64,000 nt of DNA from positions 13,796,866 through 13,860,865 of the forward strand of contig NC_033625.1 of NCBI RefSeq assembly GCF_001540865.1. Direction: 5' to 3'. Every line of letters starts with the position of its first letter. The first letter of the stretch is position 1. Source of the stretch: Ananas comosus. Its lineage: Eukaryota; Streptophyta; Magnoliopsida; Poales; Bromeliaceae. Below, piece by piece: positions 42,851-53,645 of the stretch. The notes beneath the pieces were generated by a model. The model was not told the DNA's origin and did no database searches. It saw only the letters and a list, made by a program, of their open reading frames with translations. The translations under genes were made by a program, and so were the position numbers.

Positions 42851-44639
42851 TACCTGAAGAACCAGTCAAGCTTTGTATTTCTTGTAAGAACTGAGATTTT
42901 GGCTGTATAGCTAAACTGTTTGTTGACGATATTTTTATGCTTAATTTAATTATATAAACACTCGTCAAATTTCAGGAGAAAACGAGTTAGGATGGAGAAG
43001 TTACGCGATCTTTACTAATCACTTAGAGTAAATAGTAACTCCGATTTTTCGGAAAAACCAATGAGTAGAGATGGCTTCTTGTGCATATTGGACTCCGTTT
43101 ATAGTGATCCAATAGCTCGTTTTCAACAGTTCGACTGTCTTGGACCCAATGGCACTGACGGATTTGAATTTTGATGCACGATTTTTGAGAAAAAGAGATT
43201 TTTATCAAAAAGAGGGTTTTCGTTCTTTACTCTTCTTGCATTATAAAACTCCTCGTGCTCTGTACATGTGACCTGGAGTAGGGTAAAGGATGTTTCAAGT
43301 ACCTACTAGTGGTAGGAAATTCAAATTCAAATTTGAATTTAAGATTTATTGGGTTTACACATATGTCTATGTGTGGTGTTTGGAAAATTGGAGAGAATAT
43401 GGATTTCGTCGCAAATCGGCGACCATATCGGGTGAAACAAAATCGTAAGTTCGATGCCTCGGTCGTACTGAACGCACTGGCGCAGTCCGTTCGAAAATTC
43501 GACATACGGATCGCTAGATATCACGCGTTTTTGGGACCTCAGATACCAACCACCAAGTTCTTTGCCACTTGCGTTACGTATAGTCAGTATATTGCTCTCC
43601 ATGTTATTTTTATTCCTAACTACTTTCAAATATATTTTAGACCACAAATTGTTGAAACAATGGCCCATTTTAAAACCAAGAATCAAGGAATTTTCTAAAG
43701 AAAGTCGGCAGTAATTAATTACATGCATATTTGTTTTGGCACTAGGTCGAGAAAGTCTTTGAAGGCCATTAAGAATTCTGAGGAGACTCGTCAAAATAGG
43801 CCCCACTTCTTGTCACAAAGTTATTGTGAGACTCCAGATAGTTCTCTATATGAAATATAATAGGGCTAAACTCTCAATCCGGCTAAAACATTTTTGACAG
43901 TGTCTAGGCCTAAAAGGTTGAGAGAGTTAAGCGTGCTAAGACATGAATAGTTTTAGGATAGATGATTTTCTGGAAAGTTGGGACGTCATAATTATTTTCC
44001 CAAGAAAAGCAATAATAATGGCATGAAGGAGACCCTCGTCACATAGTCAATGGGCGCCACATTTTACCAAATCAAACTTGCTAGACAAGAATTAACCACG
44101 CCTATCCTCTCTACATCCGAAAATTTAAACTAAAAAATAAAAAACAACAACAACAACAATAACAAAAAATGAAAAAAAACACAGAGAGCATAGGACCTAG
44201 GAACGAGAGTTCGAAGTTTATTAAATCATAAAAGAGCTAGGTTTAATTAGATTCTACTAGACTATTTATACTTTAGTGTTATTTTTATTGGCAATATTAT
44301 ACTACTTTTTTTTTTCAGAAATACCATTGTATTATATATTTTATCAATCTCCACACTATATTTTAGATTTATTTTTATTTTTTTTACTTTGTAATATATT
44401 ATTTTTCTCATATATATTATTAGTAAATTATTTTTTTCTCATTAATCTTTGCATTACTGTAAACAAATGTATTATTTTAGACAAAATCTAATAATTTTAT
44501 TAAGAGATACTAGTTAAATAGTAAAAAAAGGTAAATAAATTAGCATGATAGACTCATTATTTCTATCAAGTTTTTTTTAATTTATTATTATTATTTTTTA
44601 TTTTTTATATCAAAATAAATTAAATCTATGCTCTACCAA
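42851..44639. other. Spacer of unrecognised transposon-like sequence
   Basis: No gene supported. 42900-43700 contains sequence of LTR or UTR character (ggaaaaaccaatgagtagag, gttcgactgtcttggaccca, caaattcaaatttgaattta) but without a detectable partner in the window. 43855-43990 repeats the flank of gene B (also at 33670-33830). 44140-44640 is AT-rich. The ORF at 43309-43698 overlaps an opposite one and has no recognisable motif. Confidence 0.4.
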
Positions 44640-45448
44640 TTTTAACTAGTACTAGTATATTTAACAGTTTTCACATAAAATAATAAATTTATTCCATACT
44701 GTCCGTTTGGCTCTAAGGGAAACAAGCTTTTATGAAAAAAAATTTCGTATTTTATGAAAATTGGTGTTTTTGTTTTTCTAAAAAAATTTTGAAAAACGAA
44801 AATGTTAATTTTCTATAAAAATAGAAATTTTTTTGAAAAATGCTTATTTTTCTTCAAACCAAACGAGCGAAAAAATTGGAAAAAAAGTTTTTTGCATGAA
44901 ATTTTTTTTTTTTTCCCTTGGAAGCTTGTTTTCGTACTTTTTTGACGAACCAAATAGCCCTTATAGTGGGGATTGGAAAAAAAAAAAAGGATAGTTGAAT
45001 GGTGCCTTTGAAAAAATAAAAAAATAGTATAATATAAAAGTTGAAAAAAATTTTGTAAAGTACAATATAGTATAGTGTAATTAAGCCAGTAATAAAAAAT
45101 ATTTTTCCTGCACGCAGTTGATCTCTAGCTGCTATACACCACAATATTTGATTAATTCTTTAAAATTCAAAATGTAAGTTAACATATAAGATATATAATA
45201 TTTAAAGATATATGTATAAAAATACAAAGTTGAGAAAATCTTTTACTAAAATTTTTTCAGTATCATATGATGCAACTAATAAATTAAGTTTAATAATTGT
45301 TGTGATGTGTGTAGCGAATGAAATCTACTTATAACCACGGAGCAGGTAATAAATTTCCGATCCATCCACCAACTTTTTAAGGCATAAAATTAAAATTTAT
45401 TTACTAACTTAATAATATTGTAACATATTGTACACATTATATATATAT
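44640..45448. repeat. Paralogous empty site of the Tat retrotransposon and CACTA MITE
   Basis: Collinear with 291-628 joined directly to 13014-13077 and 13595-14111. The junction reads ggggattggaaaaaaaa at about 44962-44980, where the filled copy has gattg, the 12.4-kb element, then aattgaaag. The CACTA MITE is missing as well. A deletion of about 100 bases relative to the first copy occurs at about 45248. Confidence 0.88.
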
Positions 45449-45449
45449 N
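45449..45449. other. Single unknown base at a probable assembly join
   Basis: The N lies between a 200-base block identical to 13912-14111 (45249-45448) and a diverged version of the same block (45450-45600). Confidence 0.8.
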
Positions 45450-45612
45450 TAAATTAGGTTTAATATTTTGTTGTGATGTGTGTACTGAATGAAATCTACT
45501 TATAAACACAGCAGGTAACAAATTTCCAATCCATGCACCAACTATGTAGGACATAAAATTAGAATTTATTTACTAATTTAATAATATTGTAATATATATA
45601 TAATTTATATTT

Positions 45613-46599
45613 GGGATTATTTGCATACACGTCCCTGCAAACAAAGTGAATTACGAAAATATCCCTGCAAAACGTAAACTTCATAAGTTGTCATTGCAAA
45701 AGTCCTAAGTTATGCAGATATGTCCCTCCGGTTAACATCCGTTAGTGATCTGTTTATTTTTTAACAGTGAATTCGTGAAATGACCATTTTACCCTCACAA
45801 ATATATCCCTCCAAAAGTTTTCCTCTTCCATTCACTTTCTCTTCCTCTTCGGACCGTCGAAGCGGACGACGGCGGCGGCGGCGCGGGGTCGGGTTCGCCG
45901 GCGACGAAGAAGAGAGAAGAACGCCGGGGCACCGGAGCTCTACCCGGAGCTCGTCGCCCTAAACGTCGTCCCCTCCCTCGTCGGCCTCCTCGGCCACGAC
46001 ATCGCCGACATCGCCGTTGACGTCGTCTCCCTCCTCACCGACCTCACCGACGCCGACGTCCTCGGCGACCACAACGACCCCACGCACGCCCTCGTCACCG
46101 CCCTCGTCAACAACAACGCCCTCAAGCTTCTCGTCCAGAAACTCACCCGCCTTTCCGAGGTCGACCCCGACGAGGTTCTTCTCCCTCGCCGGTGACGAAG
46201 AAGAGGGAAGAGGAAGAGGAAGAGGAAGAAGGAAGAAGGAAGAAGAAGGGAAAAGAGGAAGAGGAAGAAGGAAGAAGGAAGAAAAAGGGAAAAGAGGAAG
46301 AGGGAAGAGGAAAAGGAAGAGGGTTCGCCACCGTCGCCGCCGTATCTCCTCGTCGGCGACGAAGAAGAAGGAAGAGGAAGATGAGGAAGAGAAAGAAGGG
46401 TAAATACGTCAATTCACACTATAATTAATCATGGTTAAGTATTTTAACCGTGGTTAACGAAAATTTTCTAACAGATCTGGACGGCAGGAGCATATCTGCA
46501 TAACTTAAGACTTTTACAGGAACAACTTATGGAGTTTCCGTTTTGTAGGAATATTTTCACAATTCACTATGTTTGTAAGGACGTATATGCAAATAACCC
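45613..46599. mobile_element. Mutator-like element (Pack-MULE type) carrying a beta-catenin-like-1 fragment
   Basis: Inverted ends GGGATTATTTGCATACACGT (left) and ACGTATATGCAAATAACCC (right), with TIRs of about 180 bp. Exact 9-bp target duplication tttatattt at 45604-45612 and 46600-46608. Same family as 15241-17347 and 50638-51632, inserted in opposite orientation. Interior: GC-rich captured coding sequence (45929-46174), then long gaagagg-type purine-rich repeats (46195-46400). Confidence 0.92.
45929..46174 (+). pseudogene. Captured exon fragment of a beta-catenin-like protein 1 (CTNNBL1) gene
   Basis: An uninterrupted 82-codon frame without its own ATG: APELYPELVALNVVPSLVGL, then LGHDIADIAVDVVSLLTDLT, DADVLGDHNDPTHALVTALV and NNNALKLLVQKLTRLSEVDP, ending DE. 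This is the armadillo-type region of CTNNBL1, a nuclear protein associated with the spliceosomal Prp19 complex. The fragment has no start, no promoter and lies between Mutator-type TIRs, so it is a captured piece and not a gene. GC content is far above the neighbourhood. Protein-level conservation without stops suggests recent capture or selection, which one copy cannot decide. Confidence 0.85.
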
Positions 46600-46740
46600 T
46601 TTATATTTATAAAATATTATTTTACTCGTTGTGTTTTTGTCTTAGATTTTTTTTAACGGTGTCTAGTTATCTAATCCCAATCGTGTTCTGTGTAGCCAAT
46701 GTTGACTAATTTAGTTGGAACAAGCATCTATTTGAAGATT

Positions 46741-46900
46741 TTTTTTTTTTTTTTTGAGAGAGAGAAAGGTAGCACGCTATTCGTTTCGTTTATTTCATTT
46801 AGAAATAAACTTAGCTGTATATATGAATCAACTAGGATTCGAACTTGGGATCTCGAATACCAATCACCAAATCCTTTGCCACTAGCGCTGGGACGGTCGG
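46741..46900 (-). mobile_element. tRNA-derived SINE upstream of kinase C
   Basis: Exact 14-bp target duplication tctatttgaagatt at 46727-46740 and 46901-46914. On the - strand the element starts with a promoter like a tRNA gene: A-box-like region TAGTGGCAAAGG (about 46875-46886) and B-box GTTCGAATCC (about 46835-46844), and ends with an A tract (T run at 46741-46756). Absent at the matching place in kinase A. Confidence 0.88.
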
Positions 46901-46953
46901 TCTATTTGAAGATTCTTAAATCCCTGCGAGGCACTCTGCATCACAGATTTGCA

Positions 46954-49112
46954 ATGCCTCCTAGGCTTGTTGCTTTTCTCCTAGCTCTCTTTCTCCTTGC
47001 TGCAGGACGAAACATAGTTGCCTCAGGAAATGATGATGATGATGACGATTTCTTCAAGAAATGCCCACCTTCGAGGTGCGCAGAAGGCGGCCTGGAGATC
47101 AGATTTCCGTACCGGCTCGACTCGAGCCCTTCGCTCTGTGGCGCTCCTGGAATGGAGCTCTCGTGCTCGGGCAACGACACCGTCCTAGTGCTTCCACATG
47201 CAGGATCTTTCAACGTGACTACGATCGACTACCTTTACAGTGAAATCACGATCAAGCTGGGAGGTTCATGTTTACATGGCTTGACGGGACAACCGGGATC
47301 CCTCAGTCTAACGTCGTCAGCGTATCCACCATGGGATGGTCAGGGCATCATCTCGCTGGGCTGCCCGAGAAAATGGACACCAGACGACGACTATGATGCC
47401 GCCGGCCCTATCTCTTGCCTTAACACTGCATCGCAGTTTGTTTATCTGGTCGACGGGGATGCTCCTGCTGCCGGTCTCCCTTCGTATTGTTGGGTGATCA
47501 CATTCGATCTTAGAATTCCCTTCCGACGTAGGACCAAATTCGATTTTAATTCGGCGGAAACGGCGGCCGCCTTCAAGGAAAGTGTGGCCGATTTCATAGC
47601 GCAGGGCGAGGTGACTCTATGGTGGTCTGTTCCTCCAATAACTGATAACTGCACCCAATGCGAAGAGGCAGGAAAGTACTGTGGATTCAGCGTGGCGACC
47701 AACCAAACATTCTGCCAACATGGTAACATACATTCCTATTCGCCATTACCTTATTTTGCATCCAATTAATTGCTGTCATCTGACTCCTTAATTCTTCTTC
47801 AATTCATTTCGCAGGCCGAAATGTCAAGCTCATCGCAGGTGCGTATCTTATGGAAATTTTTTGTTTCGGCAAAAGATCTTCCACTTTATCTCATATTTTC
47901 ATCAACGCTGCATGTGGTTTAAGCTTATCCGCTTAGAATGAGTTACAAATTAAGTTCTTTTTCATAATTCACATATATTTACGCATGATTATAATTGATT
48001 GCGATTCTTGAATTCTCTCTGCAGCAACATCTTCCGCCGCATTTGTTATACTTTTGTTGCTTGTTGTAATCTTAGTCTACTTCTATACACGATCCAAAAA
48101 GGAAAAGGAAATACGTTTGAAGGTGGAGAAATTCCTCGCGTCGTACAAAGCCATAAAACCGACGCGCTACACCTTCTCGGAGCTTAAGAAGGTTACTAAA
48201 AGGTTCAAGAATAAGTTGGGCCAAGGTGGTTTCGGAAGCGTCTACAAGGGCGAGTTAACAAATGGAATTCCTGTCGCGGTAAAGATGCTTGCGAGATCGA
48301 AGTGGGACGGTCGAGAGTTCACCAACGAAGTCGCGACCATCGGACGAATTCACCATTTCAATGTCGTTCGCTTGTTGGGATTTTGCTCGGAAGGAACCAC
48401 ACATGCGCTTATATACGAGTTCATGCCAAATGAATCACTAGAGAAGTACATCTTCTCTAAAAGTAGGACTACCATTCAAGAGCCACTAAAGATGGAGAAA
48501 TTGTTAGAGATCGCAACAGGAATTGCTCGGGGGATCGAGTATCTGCATCAAGGGTGCAATCAACGCATTCTGCACTTTGACATCAAGCCTCACAACATTT
48601 TATTGGATCGCAATTTCAACCCTAAGATATCCGACTTTGGTCTCGCGAAGCTGTGCTCGAGAGATCAAAGCATTGTTACGATGACCGCGGCGAGGGGCAC
48701 GATGGGCTACATCGCGCCGGAGATGTATTCGAGAAACTTCGGAGCGGTGTCTTACAAATCGGACGTGTACAGTTTCGGAATGCTGGTGATGGAAATGGTC
48801 GGCGGGAGGAGGAACGCCGATCCTCGAATTGAGAACCAAAGTGAGTTTTATTTTCCGGAGTGGATTTATGATCAACTGGTGAATGGGCAAGACATTGGGC
48901 CGGCGATAGAGATAGCAAATACGAGTGAAACAGAGATTGCGAAAAAACTTGCCGTCGTGGCGTTGTGGTGCATACAATGGGATCCGAGGGATCGGCCGTC
49001 GATGACGAGAGTCGTGCAGATGCTGATCGGCGATTCGCAGAACTTGCCAATGCCACCGACACCATTTGTGTCCTCACCAGGTCAAGATGCAGTTATCACA
49101 GCTCCAAATTAA
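46954..49112 (+). CDS. Kinase C: LRK10-like receptor kinase, recent paralogue of kinase A
   Basis: Exons 46954-47722, 47815-47838 (24 bp) and 48025-49112, all GT-AG with matching phases, give 626 residues. Signal peptide MPPRLVAFLLALFLLAAG; GUB_WAK-type domain about 35-105 (CPPSRCAEGGLEIRFPYRLD) after an Asp run; WAK-associated C-terminal part (CTQCEEAGKYCGF); membrane segment about 267-285. Kinase: GQGGFG 330-335, Lys351, HFD with Asp450, DFG Asp468; non-RD. Over the last 352 residues it differs from kinase A at about 20 positions, and introns 1 and 2 are nearly the same. The ectodomain from about residue 110 to 220 differs much more, with length changes. The open frame extends upstream to 46699 across the SINE; the ATG at 46954 is chosen because it matches the start of A. 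Same expected role: plasma-membrane Ser/Thr receptor kinase. Confidence 0.94.
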
Positions 49113-49524
49113 TGAAGTATAGGAGCATTAATTGTCCGGTCCCTAGCTAGCTACCTTTTGAACATCAAGTATTCGAGCTGATAGTTATTTTGTATCTAAT
49201 TATACTTGTTTCATTTTCCTTTTTACAAGCAATATTCGAACCTAGCTAGATCATAGTGCTCAGGAGAAGGGTACCTATGGTCAATTATGTTAAGATATTG
49301 TGGTGGTCTAATCTAAGTTTTGCTTTGGCCTTTTGAGCTTCTTTATTTGCTTGAACTGTGGAGTGTATGTCTCCTGTTGTTATAGATTTAATTATATTAT
49401 TCTGCATTAAGGATTTTTTTAACCGATCTATTCTCTTTTTTTTAATCCTTACCGTATAACTAATTACTCTATAATTTATGTAAAAACTGTTAAAAAAAAT
49501 GCTGGTTTAAAATAGCAGTGCATA
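49113..49524 (+). other. 3' flank of kinase C
   Basis: No gene. Shares with 31141-31400 the block caagcaatattcgaaccta to ctcctgttgttatag. The last bases, aatagcagtgcata, are the left target duplication of the LINE that follows. Confidence 0.55.
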
Positions 49525-50292
49525 GGAATAGGATTTTGGGAGTTGATGATGGACTGTTGCGAGGATTGACCTCGAGCCTCACGGAGTTAGAGGAAAGGAT
49601 TCCCCGTTATACCGTCGTGCATAGACCGGATAGAATGTACTGGCGTTGGAGCTCGAATGGACGATTTACGGTTAAATCTACCTAGTTGGCGCGGTCTGAC
49701 GGGGGCAGGAGGGATGAAGGAGCCACTAAGATCTGGAGTCTCAAAATCCCCTTAAAAATAAAAGTATTCGCCTAGCTGGTTCTCAAAAAGCGGATTCTTA
49801 CGACCGCAAAGCTTGTAAAGAAAGGATGAATTGATGACTCAACCTGCGTACTCTGCCGAGCAAAAGAGGAAACAGAGAATCACCTGTTTGCTCGGTGCAT
49901 TTTCAACAAATTTATCATAGTGATGGGAGTGGAGAGCGTGCAGCCCTAAGATCTGGGGGATGAAGTGAACCTAGTCTGAGACAGATGGATGGTCAGAAAG
50001 GGTCGGCACAAGAAGAGAGACAGTCTAACAAAACTAGTCAGCTGCTGGTGGGCTACTTGGAGAGTCAGAAACGAAACGATCTTTAAGAAGGCACTACCGA
50101 ACCCGGGGCAAGCCGTTCTACAGTTTCGAGCAGCTTCTGAAGGAGTGGGACTATCTTCTCCCACCGTAATAGATTTTTTTTTTTTCCTTACCTCGGGATC
50201 CTGGTTGTCCCACTTTTATAGCTTAGTTCATTTCTTTCGATGAATGAAGCGGGTAGCGTACTATCTTTTTCTCAAAAAAAAAGAAAAGAAAA
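49525..50292 (+). pseudogene. LINE (L1-type non-LTR retrotransposon), 5'-truncated, with zf-RVT domain
   Basis: Reads RMYWRWSSNGRFTVKST, then KIWSLKIPLKIKVFA, LVLKKRILTTAKLVKKG and STCVLCRAKEETENHLFARC: the zinc-binding reverse-transcriptase-associated domain at the C-terminal end of plant L1 ORF2. In-frame stops at about 49682, 49773 and 49830. The 3' UTR (cgatgaatgaagcgggtagc) leads to an A-rich tail at 50274-50292. Flanks agcagtgcata (49514-49524) and agcaatgcata (50293-50303) form a target duplication with one mismatch. Confidence 0.88.
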
Positions 50293-50637
50293 AGCAATGC
50301 ATATATTGAACTAATTTTGACACAAAAAATAAAAAAATACATAAAAATAACTAAAAAATAATTAAAATAACTTTATTGAATTTTAATTTCAACGAGTCTA
50401 TTATGGAGATTTATTTTACATTTTTTTCTACTATTTAACAATTACCTCTTAATAAAATTACTATATTTTGTCTAAAATAATAGATTTGTTAATATAATAA
50501 TATAAAGATAAGAAAGAAAAAAATAGTTTAGTCTTATTTATTAGAAAAGAAAATAATATAAGATAGAAAAAAGAAAATAAATCTAAAATATAGTATAGAG
50601 GTTGACACGATATAATAATACAATGATATTTTAAGTA
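50293..50637. repeat. AT-rich spacer
   Basis: No gene. Continues the kinase-cluster spacer interrupted by the LINE (compare 26400-26650 and 57340-57680: cgagtctattatggagattt, aataatagatttgttaat). Confidence 0.5.
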
Positions 50638-51632
50638 GGGTTAATTTCATACAGATCCTACAAATATTGTGAATAGTAGATATATCCATGCAAAACTCAA
50701 CTTTTATAAGTTGTCCCTGCAAAAGACCTAATGTATGCAGAGATGTCCCTGCCGTTAGTTCCCGTCAGAGAAATTTCGTTAACCACAGTTAAAATACTTA
50801 ACCATGATTAATTAATAAGGTGAATTTATAATTTTACCCCTTTCTTCTTCCCCTCCCTCTTCCTCTTCCCTCTTCTTCGTCGTCGGCGAACCCGACCCCG
50901 ACCTTGCCGCAGCGGCAAACCGTCTACCTCGCGGCGGCAAACCGTCTACCTCTTCCTCTTCCTCTTCCCTCTTCCCCTCCCTCTCCCTCTTCCTTTTCCC
51001 CCTTCTTATTCATCTCCCTCTTCCATCTTCTTCGTCGCCGGCGAACCCGACCTCGACCTCGCAGCGGCGGTGAACCCTCTCCCTCGTCCTCTTTCTCTTC
51101 CCTCTCCTTTTTCCTCTTCCCTCTTCTTCGTCGCCGGCGAACCCGACCTCGACCTCGCAGCGGCGGTGAACCCTCTCCCTCGTCCTCTTTCTCTTCCCTC
51201 TCCTTTTTCCTCTTCCCTCTTCTTCGTCGCCGGCGAAACCGACCCCGACCCCGACCTGGCAGCAAACCCCCTCGCCTCCGAGCTCCTTCGGCCTCCGCCG
51301 CCTCCTTTTTCTTCTTCTTCGTATCCCCATCTTCTTCTCCTTCTTCTTCTTTGTCCTCGTCGTCGATGATCCGTCGTCGCCGCCCGCTCCGGTGGCCCGA
51401 AGAGGAAGAGAAGGAAGAAGGTGGAGTATTTTGGGAGGGACATATTTGTGAGAGCAAAATTGTCATTTCACAAGCATACTGTTAAAAAATTGACAGTTCC
51501 CTAACAGATTTTAACCATAGGAACATATCTGCATACATTAGGTCTGTGGTAGGGACAACTTATGAAAGTTGAGTTTTGTAGGAATATATATGCTAATTAT
51601 TATGTTTGTAGGGACCTGTATGCAATTAACCC
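50638..51632. mobile_element. Mutator-like element (Pack-MULE type), third copy
   Basis: Inverted ends GGGTTAATTTCATACAGATC and CCTGTATGCAATTAACCC. Flanks ttttaagta (50629-50637) and tttaaagta (51633-51641) form a 9-bp duplication with one mismatch. Interior is GC-rich and made largely of tandem repeats; it shares the subterminal gaggaagagaaggaagaagg part with the other two copies. The ORFs through it (50904-51485, 50924-51466) are products of the repeat composition. I cannot identify a captured gene. Confidence 0.87.
51028..51315. repeat. Three tandem copies of a 95-96-bp GC-rich unit
   Basis: The marker cttcttcgtcgccggcgaa starts at 51028, 51123 and 51219. The unit carries acctcgcagcggcggtgaac and cctcgtcctctttctcttcc. 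Because its length is nearly a multiple of three, all frames stay open and translate as repeated peptides such as NPLPRPLSLPSPFSSSLFFV. Confidence 0.9.
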
Positions 51633-53325
51633 TTTAAAGTAACACTAAAATGCAGTGCGGTGGAGCATAATTAAGCCTTTGCTATATGATAATATTTTTC
51701 GTTGTAAAAGCCAGAGTTAGAAATTAACTTTTGGTGTTGCCAAAAAATATAATTAAAATATTTAAGTGATGAATTAATTATTTATTTAGTTAGACTAGTA
51801 TTTTTTTTTTCCTCTAATTTAAATTGTACATGACAAGACTGACTGATGGATATATAACTAATTTACGGAAATAATTTTATTTGTTTTTTTAAAACAAAAT
51901 TTGCAAGCTAAGAAATAATAAAAATAAAGATTGAATCAATTTTATTTTGAGAAATGCTAAGTCTACACCCGGGATGTAATCCCTACAACCCTCCATTCAA
52001 GTGTTGCAGGGTTTCCCAGCCATTTGGGTTTTTTGTATTTAAAAAAAAATGGTGATGTTATAGGAGTTGTCAAATTGCAATCCAAGGTGAGTTGTATTGC
52101 TAGTACTACTCTTTTATTTTAGGGTAAACTTCAAATTATCCTCTTATGGTTTGAGCATTTTTACTTTGTCACCTTATGGTTTAAAAAGTTGTACTTTGTT
52201 TCTCAGCGGCTTAACTTCATCTTACCAAAAAAATTCTATGTCAAATACGATGGCAAAACAAAATATTTATAAATAGTAGAATGGGAAAGTTAAAAATTTG
52301 CTACACAATAATGTAGTTAATTGTAATTTTTTAAATTACAAGATAGCAAAATAAAAAATAAACAAAACTATAGGAGGGAATGGAACGATGCAATTTTTTG
52401 AACCATGAAGGAACAAAGTAAAAATGTGTTGTACCACAATGGACAATTTGAAATTTATCTTTTATTTTAAGGGAAAACTTCAAAAACTCCTCATGTGGTT
52501 TCACACTTTTTTATTTTAGTATTTTATGGTTTAAAGTGTATTAAGTTAGTGCCCTGTGGTTTCTCACTTTATCACTTTGGTACCCCGTAGTTTAAAGTTT
52601 ATCAAGTTAGTACTCTGTGATTTTATTTTTGTATCAAGTTAATACCATGTGGTTTTATTTTTGTATTAAGTTAGTACCCTGTGGTTTTTAAACCACAGGG
52701 TACTAAAGTGATAAAGTGCGAAATCACAGAGTACTAAAGTGATAAAGTGGAAAACCACAGGGTACTAACTTGATACACTTTAAACTATAAGGTACTAAAG
52801 TGATAAAGTGAGAAATCACAGGGTACTAACTTGATACATTTTAAACCAGAGAATACTAAAATAAAAAAAAAAATGAAACCACATGGGGTTATTTCAAGTT
52901 TTTCCTTATTTTAATGCATTTGGGTTTTGAGTGATAAAAATTGTAGTACATGATTGACCTGCTGTTGGGCAAGTCAATGGAAAATTTTTGAGACTCGCAA
53001 TTAAGGGAGTAAATTGGACCAAAAGTGAAGAGCTGTGATTGGCCTGCTGCTTTTAATTGGGTAAGTCAATGGAAAATTGTGAGACTCGCAATCAAGGGAG
53101 TCAATTCATGCTTTTACCGCGGAGTTGACCTCTTTGTTTTTTATTTTCTCTTTTGTCCTTTTCCACATAAATAAACTTGACCATTTTTTTATTCGCTTCT
53201 AATATGCCCAGGCTTACTCATGCTATAATAACTGTTTCTTTCAAAGCTAAATTTGTGGAGCAGAAGATATAGAAAATTATAACAATACCATCATAGTCGT
53301 ACCTATACTTCAAAAATACAAAAGA

Positions 53326-53359
<34 letters not shown>

Positions 53360-53645
53360 TTCAATTTTGAAGATGAGACAAAGTGTCCATTTCGTCTGGA
53401 TTCTAAAAAAGTAATTTTTTGTAGAATTAATTTTAGTTTTGAAAATTGACTTTGATTAAAAGATGCAGATCGTTTAGTTGAGTTTTTATATGAAAAACGA
53501 TTTTTCTAAAAGATTTTGTAAAGCTATTTGACAAATTTTTTTGATGCTTGCAAATAATAACTTTTTACTAAATTTTTTTTTAAAATAGTTTAAAATTTGA
53601 ATTTAAATTTTAAATTTTAAATTTTAAATTTGCACAAAAATTTAA
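51633..53645. repeat. Kinase-cluster spacer unit with a nested MITE
   Basis: No gene. It starts like 57690-57800 (gtaacacta.aatacagtgc, ataattaagcctttgctata) and carries the unit markers at 51780 and 53195. At 52930-53100 a 98-bp block (gattgacctgctg..., caatggaaaattttgagactcgc) is present twice. After about 53380 it turns into the AT-rich host of the second solo LTR. Confidence 0.6.
52471..52905. mobile_element. Mutator-type MITE, 435 bp
   Basis: Left gggaaaacttcaaaaactcc, right atttcaagtttttcc, with an exact 9-bp target duplication ttattttaa (52462-52470 and 52906-52914). The interior is a long foldback of repeated phrases such as accctgtggttt / aaaccacagggtact. Same family as 15781-16132, but expanded by tandem copies of these phrases. 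Confidence 0.88.

Noticed and set aside
43309..43806. Overlapping ORFs of 129 and 155 codons on opposite strands
   Set aside because: Neither has a motif, membrane segment or paralogue in the window; probably chance in a decayed repeat.
46017..46403. Arg/Lys/Glu-rich ORFs over the gaagagg tract, both strands
   Set aside because: They come from purine-rich repeats without stop codons. The real coding signal nearby is another frame (45929-46174).
46699..46953. Upstream extension of the kinase C reading frame
   Set aside because: The extension passes through the SINE and its T run. The homologous start in kinase A and the signal peptide both point to the ATG at 46954.
51028..51315. A CRISPR-like array
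   Set aside because: The units are contiguous tandem copies without spacers, in a plant transposon.
50904..51485. ORFs of 145-193 codons on both strands
   Set aside because: Open in several frames at once because of the 96-bp tandem repeat and codon-poor composition; no recognisable domain.
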